A program made the translations under genes and the position numbers. From Diaporthe sp. PMI_573 (lineage: Eukaryota > Ascomycota > Sordariomycetes > Diaporthales > Diaporthaceae), in contig JAJTUP010000092.1 in NCBI GenBank assembly GCA_021399435.1, forward strand, positions 62,001 to 126,000: DNA of 64,000 nucleotides, given 5' to 3'. Numbering within the stretch: position 1 is the stretch's first letter; every line of letters begins with the position of its first letter. Below, piece by piece: positions 33,152-42,295 of the stretch. A model generated the notes under the pieces. It had not been told where the DNA came from. It was given only the letters and a program-made list of their open reading frames with translations, and searched no databases.

Positions 33152-36100
33152 ATGGCTGGACCCAGAGAGCCGGAGCTACCTGATGGCACTCAGGCGCAAC
33201 CGATATTGGTCTACGAGGACCAAGACGCCCCACAGTCCGGAATCGGCCGCGAGGTAGAGCAACTCGTCCGGCAGGTCCGAAAGGGTGATGCGAGGTTCGA
33301 CCCTATCGATCTCGACGGCGAGGATGACAGCCTGTCTGAGGATCCGTGGCGTGCCGATGAGGATAGCTACGACAATGACAACGCCAAGATCGAGCAGGAA
33401 GAGCTGGCAAACGAGCCTGAAGACACTCAAGACCGGCCCTGTCTCCACTGGAAGAAAGGTATTCGTAACCCTTGCCTATGCGGCACCCACCAAAAGGTGT
33501 CAAAGGCGACAATCGGCTGCATGGATCTCGGCGAGTCTCAGGTTGTCGAGTTGAAGGAGCCGGTTCGCGTCGGCCGCTACTGCGCAGAGTTTGTTGAGAT
33601 TCACGAGATCTGGGTACCCAATAAGGGCGACCAGGTCCTCATCCGTGGTCGCACCTATGCCAGGACAAGAAACCTAGAGGGCCGGATCGAGCCTCGGAAG
33701 AATGAAGTCTCCGAGATTTATGAACTCGACGAGAACGACCACCGCGCCGCCGATCCTAGGAGATACCTGGAGCAGGCGCTGGTTGAGATCCCGGTACAGG
33801 ACGTCAAGACCACCAGAACTCTACACAAGACAAACAAGGCCTTTCCAGAGTGCCGCTTCGACCGAGTCCGGTACAGGACCAAGGCCGAACGAGAGAATGA
33901 GGCACCTCTGACCTGTCGTTGGCAAATGGTCCTGTCGTATCCGGATCCAAGGTATCGTCGCCAACAACGGCCGATTGCTGGCGAAGTGATCAGACACTAC
34001 GACCAGGACGACATATCAAAAGACAGGCATCGTGTACCGGACAGTGAGCGCCGCAAGGCCCATGAGAAGATCCGCGGCGGCTCGTTCATCCCCAACGGCG
34101 CGCCCGAGGCCCGTCCGAAAGCCTCTCCTATCCACCTGGCACCTGGGCAGAAGTACACAGTTGTCGACATCTTCTCTGGCGCCGGAGGCTACTCGAAGGG
34201 GGCCGAGATGGCCGGGCTCAAGATATTGGCGGCTTGCGACCACTGGCCACGGTGCTGCGAGACATACCGGCAGAACTTTCCGGACACGGAGCTCCACCAA
34301 GAAGACGTCTACAAGTTCATCGAAGACATGAGCACCGATCTGACCCGCGAGCGCCTGAACGTCGATATCCTCCACTTCTCGCCTCCCTGCCAGACGTGGT
34401 CCCCGGCGCACACGTGCGAGGGCAAGAAAGACGAGGAGAACAGGGCGACACTGTTCGCGTGCGAGAAGATCATCACGATATTCAAGCCTCGGATCTTCAC
34501 TGTCGAGCAGACCTTCGGCTTAGCGCAGGACCGGTGGATCCCCAACTTCAACGCCCTCCTCCAGGGGTTCACGCGCCACGGATATTCCGTCAGGTGGAAG
34601 GTGCTCCACCTGGTCGAGTACGGGCTCCCGCAGACCAGGAAGAGGCTGGTCATGTTCGGCGCCGCGCCGGGAGAGCAGATTCCCGACTGGCCGAAGCCAA
34701 CGCACAGCAAGGACCCCAGTGCCGGGCAGAAGCCGTTCGTGTCAGCCTTCAAGGCCTGCAGCACCCTCGTCGAGGGCGAGATCTTACACGATGTTGAGGG
34801 CGCGCGTCCCACCAACAAGGCGCCGTGGGACAGCAGCAAGCCTTTGGGGCGGACTATCACCACTTCCGGCGGCCAGTCCTACCACCCCAGTGGGTTGCGT
34901 GATTTGACACTGAGGGAACTCGCTGTGTTTCAGGGATTTCCCTCCACCTTCGTGTTCATTGGAAAGTGTATCAAGAAGCAGATTGGGAATGCTTTTGCGC
35001 CCATTGTTGTCAAGACTCTTTTGAAATGTATTCGCGTCCACCTGGAGAGCTTTGATGGGGTCACGCATCAACCACCACCGGGTCAGATCAATATAGTCAG
35101 CGATGATGATGATGATGATAATGACCACCAAAACAAGAGACCACAGCTGCACAACAATGACCAATGCCAAACCCAGATCGAGAGCCCAGTTGTAGTGGAG
35201 GACCTGGTGGGCTTCGGGAGGAAGCCATCCGGCCTGAGCCAAGAGCTCCTCCAGGGCATGATCGAAGGATTTCGAAAGAATTCTGTACAATGCTTCCTTG
35301 CAAAGGAGAACCAGAAGTCTTCAAAGAGGAGTAGCAGCTCCGGGCCCAGTCTCCAAAGATCCAGCCGAGTATCCAGCAGGCAATGTCAACCCACCCAGAG
35401 GAATACCATAGACTCCTACTTCGTCCCGGATAATAACCAAGATTCACCAACCGACGGCACTGCCGTCGCCGGGGACGACATCAACGCCCCCCCTCAGACT
35501 GCCGCAAACCCCGACCCCGACCCCGGTTTGACTACCCCAGAAGATACCAACGCGGCCGACCAGGACGTGACTGCCGGTACCTCCAGCGCACCTTTTCAAA
35601 TCCCCTCAACACCAGACAAAGGCACAGGGGCACAAATTAGCAACGCCGTCCACCAAACCATCAGCAGGACTATCAACGCTGGCACCATCAGTGCTCTGCC
35701 CCGTCAGAAACCCTCGGAACTTGATGCATCACCTGCACGTCGAAGTGCAGAATCAGCCGTGACTGTTGCCCATCTTGGACCAGCAGTCCACCATACTCAC
35801 TCGGGCACAACGCACTCGACAGCAGCTCGAAGCAGCGGCCAGACCATCGTTGGAGGCATACTCAACACACCCACTCGGCACCCCGCAGACAGGAATACTG
35901 ATTTGCCAATGGCTCGTCAGAGTAGTGCACCCAGTTGGGACCCCTCCGAGTCGGACACTGACATGGCCATGGCTCATCAGAGTGAGTACTCCTCCGACCT
36001 GGAGACTGACATGCCTAGGGCTCGTCCGAGTTCGGCGCCCACGGCGCAGACTATCGCCAACTTGAACTACTCCCCTCCCCAGACTCGTTCTGCCTCTCTT

Positions 36101-37330
36101 CGCTCCACAGGACACCATGGCGCCGAGAATGCTCAGAATATCGCTGGTCTAGGTGAACCTTACTCCACCGGTCACTCGAGCTCAAGTTATGCCGCTGCCA
36201 GTCAGCCCGCGCCGACTGGGCGGATCATCAACGGCGTTCTCACTGCGCCGAGACGCCCGAGTCCACCCGGCTTCTGGGACACGACGCCGTCGAATCAAGT
36301 TCCGCGCACTAGTGATGATGAGAACAGCTCGTACATCGGGAATGCTGCGCCATTCCCAGCCCCCAGGACTCTGGGACAGGCAGTTGCTCGTGTTTCCGCA
36401 GCTGCCGAGGGCAATATGGCGTTTCCCAGCCCGGCGGAGGAGGTAGAGTGCCCCCAAGTGGACGAAGATGCCACACCGCGCCAGGCCTTCAATGCAGACG
36501 AAGCGTTCGCGGGCGTGCTCGAGGTAGCGCATGACAGCAGGACGTACGCAGGGCTAGCTGACGCTTTCCGGGCCGAAGGCATCAACGAGGGCACCGACAC
36601 GCCACGACCCCAGCGACACGCAGTCAGCCGTGACGATACGCCACGCCGGGAAGACCCCACTCCTCAGAGCGGCCATTTTGAAGGCTCCTCCAGCTCGTCG
36701 GCCCGCCAGACCGGCATACATGCCGCAGCACGAAACGACCCACAGGGAATCCAGACAGGGGATGGTGCTCCCGGTCCGAGCCGACCAAGGTCAAGCGGCG
36801 GCAGCGTCGCGTACCTGGGGGAGTCCTCCCGCGCGGGCGCCAGGCGGTCGCTTGCTATCGATGTCGAGGACGATCAGGAGGAAGAGGGGGTCGGAAGCGG
36901 TGGACGAGGCGGATCCTACGATGGGGGAGCTCAGAATGATGGAAGTGCCAATGAGGTCGAGGACGACAACGACCCGCAGCTCCAGCGCGCCCTTTGGATG
37001 AGCCGTGCGGGAGCTCCCTCCATTCAGGGTGCTCCCTCCCTCCAGGATGCCGCAGACGAGCTGCGCAGGCCAGGCGACCGTACAGAGCGCGCTCTCACTT
37101 TCCAGCGCATGATGCTGGAGAGAAACCGCCTCCCGAGCCAGGACAATGTGGCCGAGGGTGTGCACGGCGCCGTGGGTGACGACGCTCCTGCGCCCGGAGT
37201 CGACCCAGAGCACGAGAGGAAGTATGGGCCTGGCGATCCACAGGGCAAGGGAAAGGCGGTCGCGAAGAGGGCCTTGGACGAGGATAAGGAAGAGATGAAC
37301 CCGAAGAAGCGGCCCCGTGGCGGCAAGTAG
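33152..37330 (+). CDS. rid: RID-type DNA (cytosine-5) methyltransferase with long C-terminal tail, 1392 aa
   Basis: A single uninterrupted frame from the ATG at 33152. An acidic N-terminus is followed by a BAH-like region (about residues 145-240), then a C5-methyltransferase domain from about 335 to 635. Motif I is DIFSGAGG (341-346 FSGAGG). Motif IV is SPPCQTWSPAHT with catalytic Cys413. Motif VI is VEQTFG (Glu452), where Gln-Thr replaces the usual Asn-Val, as in RID/Masc1 proteins. Motif VIII is QTRKRLVMFG, motif IX is TLRELAVFQGFP, and motif X is KQIGNAFAP. RID is required for repeat-induced point mutation in Neurospora, and Masc1 for methylation induced premeiotically in Ascobolus, acting in nuclei before meiosis. 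The remaining 750 residues are low-complexity (Ser, Pro, Thr, Asp), with a poly-Asp run from a GAT repeat near 35101, loosely repeated DTDM-type blocks, and a basic end (PKKRPRGGK) usable as a nuclear signal. All catalytic motifs are intact. N. crassa RID is, as I recall, near 850 residues. Confidence 0.93.
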   Translation: MAGPREPELPDGTQAQPILVYEDQDAPQSGIGREVEQLVRQVRKGDARFDPIDLDGEDDSLSEDPWRADEDSYDNDNAKIEQEELANEPEDTQDRPCLHWKKGIRNPCLCGTHQKVSKATIGCMDLGESQVVELKEPVRVGRYCAEFVEIHEIWVPNKGDQVLIRGRTYARTRNLEGRIEPRKNEVSEIYELDENDHRAADPRRYLEQALVEIPVQDVKTTRTLHKTNKAFPECRFDRVRYRTKAERENEAPLTCRWQMVLSYPDPRYRRQQRPIAGEVIRHYDQDDISKDRHRVPDSERRKAHEKIRGGSFIPNGAPEARPKASPIHLAPGQKYTVVDIFSGAGGYSKGAEMAGLKILAACDHWPRCCETYRQNFPDTELHQEDVYKFIEDMSTDLTRERLNVDILHFSPPCQTWSPAHTCEGKKDEENRATLFACEKIITIFKPRIFTVEQTFGLAQDRWIPNFNALLQGFTRHGYSVRWKVLHLVEYGLPQTRKRLVMFGAAPGEQIPDWPKPTHSKDPSAGQKPFVSAFKACSTLVEGEILHDVEGARPTNKAPWDSSKPLGRTITTSGGQSYHPSGLRDLTLRELAVFQGFPSTFVFIGKCIKKQIGNAFAPIVVKTLLKCIRVHLESFDGVTHQPPPGQINIVSDDDDDDNDHQNKRPQLHNNDQCQTQIESPVVVEDLVGFGRKPSGLSQELLQGMIEGFRKNSVQCFLAKENQKSSKRSSSSGPSLQRSSRVSSRQCQPTQRNTIDSYFVPDNNQDSPTDGTAVAGDDINAPPQTAANPDPDPGLTTPEDTNAADQDVTAGTSSAPFQIPSTPDKGTGAQISNAVHQTISRTINAGTISALPRQKPSELDASPARRSAESAVTVAHLGPAVHHTHSGTTHSTAARSSGQTIVGGILNTPTRHPADRNTDLPMARQSSAPSWDPSESDTDMAMAHQSEYSSDLETDMPRARPSSAPTAQTIANLNYSPPQTRSASLRSTGHHGAENAQNIAGLGEPYSTGHSSSSYAAASQPAPTGRIINGVLTAPRRPSPPGFWDTTPSNQVPRTSDDENSSYIGNAAPFPAPRTLGQAVARVSAAAEGNMAFPSPAEEVECPQVDEDATPRQAFNADEAFAGVLEVAHDSRTYAGLADAFRAEGINEGTDTPRPQRHAVSRDDTPRREDPTPQSGHFEGSSSSSARQTGIHAAARNDPQGIQTGDGAPGPSRPRSSGGSVAYLGESSRAGARRSLAIDVEDDQEEEGVGSGGRGGSYDGGAQNDGSANEVEDDNDPQLQRALWMSRAGAPSIQGAPSLQDAADELRRPGDRTERALTFQRMMLERNRLPSQDNVAEGVHGAVGDDAPAPGVDPEHERKYGPGDPQGKGKAVAKRALDEDKEEMNPKKRPRGGK

Positions 37331-37486
37331 AGTGGCTTCGGTTTCGCGCGTTGGGAGGATGCACATTCTGTCATTTCAGGCAACAGGAACGTTGGCAGAC
37401 GCCACGCTGGTAATTGATTTGGGGGGGAGGGCAGCGACGGCGTCGAGGCACGGCGAAATGTAATTGTATCATCATTTCTGTATCTA

Positions 37487-38892
37487 TCAGAAGGGAACCA
37501 GGACACTTTGGTCGACCCACCACGTGTTGTTGGGCTCCCCGTTCTGTGTCAGGAAGACGTCCGTGGGCCACCGGTACGGCTCGACCTCCTCGTCGTCGAG
37601 CACGATGGTGATGTTGCTGGCCTTCTCAGCCGTGACATTCCACCCGGGGCCGTAGTTGTCCCACGTGGCCATGAAGGTGTAGTTGTTGACCCTGGGGTCG
37701 GTAGCGCCCCACTTGATATACCCAGCGGGCAGGATGCTCGTGTCGAAGTAGCTATCCATGAAGATGGACCGCTGCTGGGCGTTCCATGGGCGGCCCAAGG
37801 CGCAGGTGCCCTTGACCTCAGCCGCCGTAGAGGCGTTGTTGGCGATGAGCTGGGATGAGTCGATGTAGACGCCGTACTTGTTCTCAAAGGTCGTGTTGGC
37901 ACCCTTCCAGGCGGTGATGCCGCCCCCGCAGTGTCGCAGTGACAGAGTGGACTTTGTGATGTACAGCGTGCCGAAACCGTACAAAAAGTCTGTCTGGCCT
38001 GCGACGACAGTGTCATAGAAGTAAGCGTTGGCCAGCTTGCCGACGTAGATCTGGGAGTGGGGCTGGTCAGTACTGGGGACGTTGGACCGTGACAGGCAGT
38101 GAGTGCCTTGAAGCCTGAACAGTCAGGTCAGGGGGTAGGGACGAGTTCTCACGGTGTCCTGCCAGCTGTAGAAGCCGCAGCTGTAGAAACCGGCATTGGC
38201 CCTGGACACGCCCATGGCGTGGGCGGGCCCATTCGAGTATGGGAACTCCTCATTTCTGAAGTCAATGTTGTACGCCCTGAAGTCCTCGCATCCGAATGGA
38301 GTATCTTCGGGCACGGGGAAGCCCGTGGGCCCACTGCCGGTGAGGGTGGCGTTGAGGGTAGGGCCCACGGTCAGAACACCGGTGTAGACATTGTCACCGA
38401 TCAGGTTGTTGCCCACGTTGGCGAGGTTGAACCAGACCTGCACATCGTTCTGTGCGGTCTGGTTGTAGCCCACGTCCCCTGCATAGTCCTTCTGAAGTGA
38501 CGGCAGGTTGGACTGGCCCAGTAGGTAGAGAGGCGCTTGCCGGGTCACGTTGAGTTCTGAGGACAGTCAGCATGGTGTCCGTGTGGGGGTTGGAAGGGGC
38601 GTCTCTCACGCTCATAGTAGAACCCGGCCCCAATCAGGATGTAGTGAGGCTCTGTGTCGTTGCCAATGGAGATGATGGCATCTTGGATCTTGTTGAAGTC
38701 GGCCCTGGTGTCATTTGCGCTCACGTATATTGTTCCCTCAGGACAGCCCTCGAGCGGGTCGGCCGTCTTCTTCTGACAGTCTGCGAACGTGGCTGCTGGG
38801 CAGGGAGCTGCCGAGTGAGCATTGGCGAGGACCGGGCTGGCGAAGCCCAGGGACAGCAGAGCCACGACGGCGGCGGTGGGTGGTCCCAGCAT
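37487..38892 (-). CDS. Secreted pectin methylesterase (carbohydrate esterase family 8)
   Basis: Exons are 38892-38610, 38556-38153 and 38050-37487, giving 416 residues. The introns (53 bp GTGAGA...CTGAC...CTCAG, and 102 bp GTGAGA...CCCAG) restore frame exactly. The start MLGPPTAAVVALLSLGFASP is a signal peptide; an upstream in-frame extension would bury it. Family landmarks are in order: YILIGAGFYYE, AMGVSRANAGFYSCGFYSWQ then DT (first catalytic Asp region), GQTDFLYGFG (second catalytic Asp), and LGRPWN (Arg and Trp of the active site). Several NxT/S sites suit secretion. The enzyme removes methyl esters from pectin in plant cell walls. It lies tail to tail with RID, 156 bp apart. Confidence 0.9.
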
Positions 38893-40213
38893 CTTGGCAA
38901 GTGACGGCCTCTTAACTATGCTTTGCTCTCGGGGCTCAGGGAAGTGCGGAGCAGATAGATGCCAGTGCCAAGCAGGTGTCAAGACATCAGGTCGAGACAA
39001 GCTTCCCAGTGCAGGGTGGTGGTGGACAGGAGGGAAGGGCTGAGGCCATATTTAATCTTGCCTCGACCCAGTCGCCCGGAACGGTGACGCTTCGAATGCC
39101 ACCCTACCCAGGACAGGAGGCAGTCATGGCCGGCGAATCTCAGGACGAACTGTGGGGACATGTCCTGCCAGGGGCATGTCCCTCCCGCCAGCCCGCAACT
39201 TCGATGCTGCTGCATATCCAGCGAGGTCCAAAATGTGGAGGAGACTTGTGTGTTTAGCTGTCAGTCCCCACATTCTTCCGGGGGAAATTGGGGGCGCCGT
39301 GCATGATTCGTTTCCCGATCAGCAGGCTATAGCTAGCGGCTACCTACTCCCAGGGGCACCATGTTTTTGCCTATTGATGGAACAATTCTGCCTGAGTTGC
39401 TCCGCAGCCACGGCCGACTCTCGGTGCGAGACCCGAACCAACCTCACCCGTGTTGCTACAAGGCAGGGAAGGTCGGTGGATAAAGACGCCATGGGGTGTT
39501 GGGCCGGGCAAATCTACAATTCTCGGTCTAATCTCCATATCGTGGGCCGGCCTGCACACTCTCCTTCCACCCCTCCAGCATCATGGTTCTGAAGATGCGC
39601 ACCCAGCCGTGCATATGCAGAAAGGTCCGACCGTCAAACTTCATTTGCGCATGGCGAACGGACTTGCTAGCATGGTTTGATATCTTGGGGTACACATATA
39701 TGCCTGTGTCTTACTGCCCATCTCATATTCAATGTGCTCTTCTATCAAAACCTCAAGCCATTTATTCACAAATTGCCAATTCCTTCCTTGGTCATACACC
39801 GTTGAGTCTTAGTGTCGCTCTAGACGGCAAAATGAGGAACTTGCCCACTTGTTATACTATCCAGGCAAACTGCGGCGAAGGCTGCCACTGGGAAGGACAC
39901 AAGTTGCTATGAAGAGAGACAGACGCCGGCCTTGGTAACAAGAGGCTAGATAAAAGTATCAATCACACATACGAACAGACCTGGCGCCACTCCCCAGTCT
40001 ACCTATCGAGTCAAAGCCTTGATGTGAATAGCAAGTTGTGAAAAGGAGCCCTCATAGATCTTGTGAAAAGGTAGCAACAGAGCCCCGTAGTCCAACATCT
40101 CATTATGGCCCAATATAAAAACAAACCCTCTGACACCGTACATGATCCAAACGCCCCTAATCCTCTATGATTCAAAATCCCAAGAAATAAACCCCAAGAA
40201 GACTCAGCTACTA
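38893..40213. other. No gene recognised
   Basis: About 1.3 kb covering the pectin methylesterase promoter and the 3' flank of the EAF gene. Short frames on both strands carry no motif. Confidence 0.4.
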
Positions 40214-41371
40214 TCAATCCTCCTCGCTGACATCGCTCTCGGCATCCCCCCCGGCGTCATCCACTTCCATGCTGCTAAGCTGCTCAAGCTCCTTCTCCAG
40301 CTCCGCCTCGAAGTCGTCATCCAAGTCCATGTCCCCATCGTCATCGGCCTGCGGCGGCGGCGGCGGCGGCGGCGGCGGAGGCGGTAGTGGCGCTCCGCCG
40401 CCGCCGGCGACCACGGGGCTGGGCAGCTTGAAGCCGTTGCCGCCCTCGCCCTCGACGTCGTCGTCCTCCTCGCCCAGGATGTCCTCCTCGTCGTACTCGG
40501 CGTCGGCATCCTCGTCCGACTCCGGCCCCTCGTCGCGCATGAACTCGGAGAAGCGCCGGATCGCCGTCGGGAACGCCGGGCTGAAGTCCTGGCCCCGCGT
40601 GGGCGCCGACGGCGCCGGGTCTGGGTACTCGACCAGCAGGCCGCCGTCCTCGTCGTCGTCCTCATCCGACTCCGCCGGCGAGCGGTTCCGCTGCTGCTTT
40701 TTGGGCTTGGTGTTCTTGTCCGCCTGGGACTGCTGCGACGACTTGGCCTCTGTGTCGGGTGCCTCGGACTTGGCCGCGGGTGCCTCCTTCTTCTTGCCCT
40801 CAGAGCTGTTCTTCTTATTCACGGGCTCTCGCTTGCTGGTCGGTGCCTTCTTCTTGTCCGTCGTAGACCGGACGTTGCTGTCAATGTGGGGATACTTTCC
40901 CTTGAGCTCCTGGGCGTCGCTGTTGTAAGGGGTCCGTGCAAGGTTCATGTGGAACATGGAGTCCATGCGGTGCAGCACGAAGGCCTTGCGCTCCGGGTCG
41001 AAGATCAGGACATATTGGTTCTCCTTGGCGGACCGCGTGCCGTTGTATGCGTACTTGCCTCCGTTTTCGTAGAAGGAGAGGTTGAACGTGTCGTCGTCGG
41101 ACGGGGATGGCTTCAGTTTGGCCTCATTGGGGGCCGTGTCTGATGACAGCTCGGGCTTGTGGTTGTCTGCGGGGGTTACAGAAGGCACATCAGTCTCCAG
41201 CCCAGCTCTAGAGATTTCTTCATCGGTGAGCCAGAGTCGGGATATCTCACATCTGATGGCGGTCAAAGCCTCCTTGGGCGATTTCCCCAGGAGAGCATCG
41301 CTGAGGATGACCGGGTAGCTCTTGGGCTTGGTCGGGTCGATGACCCCGGGAGGCGCAGCTGACGAAGCCAT
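40214..41371 (-). CDS. EAF-family RNA polymerase II elongation factor subunit
   Basis: The ATG at 41371 (MASSAAPPGVIDPTKPKSYP) gives 385 residues; the frame stays open upstream to 41584, but that part is Pro/Ser-rich and unlike the family. The N-terminal domain has SYPVILSDALLGKSPKEAL, FNLSF, and GTRSAKENQYVLIFDPERKA followed by FVLHRMDSMFHMNLARTP, the hallmark of ELL-associated factors, which partner ELL to stimulate Pol II elongation in the nucleus. The remainder is charged and disordered: Lys-rich 180-230, acidic blocks, a run of about a dozen prolines coded by a GGC/CCG repeat, then an acidic C-terminus typical of EAF activation regions. Intact single exon. Confidence 0.88.
   Translation of the reverse strand: MASSAAPPGVIDPTKPKSYPVILSDALLGKSPKEALTAIRCEISRLWLTDEEISRAGLETDVPSVTPADNHKPELSSDTAPNEAKLKPSPSDDDTFNLSFYENGGKYAYNGTRSAKENQYVLIFDPERKAFVLHRMDSMFHMNLARTPYNSDAQELKGKYPHIDSNVRSTTDKKKAPTSKREPVNKKNSSEGKKKEAPAAKSEAPDTEAKSSQQSQADKNTKPKKQQRNRSPAESDEDDDEDGGLLVEYPDPAPSAPTRGQDFSPAFPTAIRRFSEFMRDEGPESDEDADAEYDEEDILGEEDDDVEGEGGNGFKLPSPVVAGGGGAPLPPPPPPPPPPPQADDDGDMDLDDDFEAELEKELEQLSSMEVDDAGGDAESDVSEED
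40349..40388. repeat. GGC trinucleotide microsatellite in EAF coding sequence
   Basis: An almost pure (CGG)n run of about 10-12 units, encoding on the minus strand the proline run of the EAF protein. Length may vary between isolates. Confidence 0.85.
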
Positions 41372-42295
41372 GACAGCGACAACGTCGGGTAGCAGGAGCA
41401 GGAGGAGGCACGCTGGCTTGAGGTGTCCAGTGGTGGAGGGTTCACATTGTTTGCACGAGGGTGGGCGCGGGCTCTTTCCGTTGTTCAGAGCATGCGGAGT
41501 GGGACCCGGCGAGGTGAGGTGAGGCGAAGGGGGGCCAAGTAAGGGTCGCAAGCTGTCCGTGCTGATCAGTCCGGGGCGTTCCATGCAGGTGCTTTTGTTC
41601 GGTCAGGGCCACTATTTTAGCGCCCTGTTGGCGGACGGATATCGGTGGGCCCCGAGCTTCGGCCCCATTACCCGGCTGTGTGCGCTCAACGTCGGGGGCT
41701 TGTCCCCAAACGTGTCTCCTCTACCTCGCCCACTATAATCATCAACAATATCTACCTAATTATTTTGCAGACTTGCCGGCACTTAGGAATCGCCCGCAGC
41801 TGGTGGATGAAGCGAATCCTGCGGTCGCGTCAAAACTTCCCTGAATGTAAACACTACATGACGTGAAGTGGACCGGATCAACAAGATGATGGAGAAGATA
41901 AGGGCGTGTCCTATTTGGGTTGAGATACTATAGTCCGTCCCGCGAAGCTGACGTTGGTAATACTGCATGCCTCGCATAAGAAGCCAAAAGGTACATAGTC
42001 AGCGCTCGCTTCAACAAGCCTTTCGCCAATTGTCCCAAACTCCTTGCCCCGTATCGGGACCTCCATCCTGCCTCGCCATGCTGTGCACCTCCGTATGCAA
42101 TCGCAGTCTCAAACCCCCAGTCCGCAATTACGTCAAGCAAGTGCTGTGATGGACCATTTCCCGCTCGAAGCCACCGCATATCCGTATGGCTATTCCTTAT
42201 TGCGCTTTGTGTTCCAGGGCCCCTCCCTCAAGCGTGCAGACACAGGGCCCTGCCCCTCCACTGCAGCCTCAGCTCCGAGACTTGGATGGTCGACA
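41372..42295. other. Intergenic, no gene
   Basis: About 920 bases: the EAF promoter and 5' leader (to about 41650), then spacer to the 3' end of the RhoGAP gene. No gene, repeat or RNA is visible. Confidence 0.5.
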
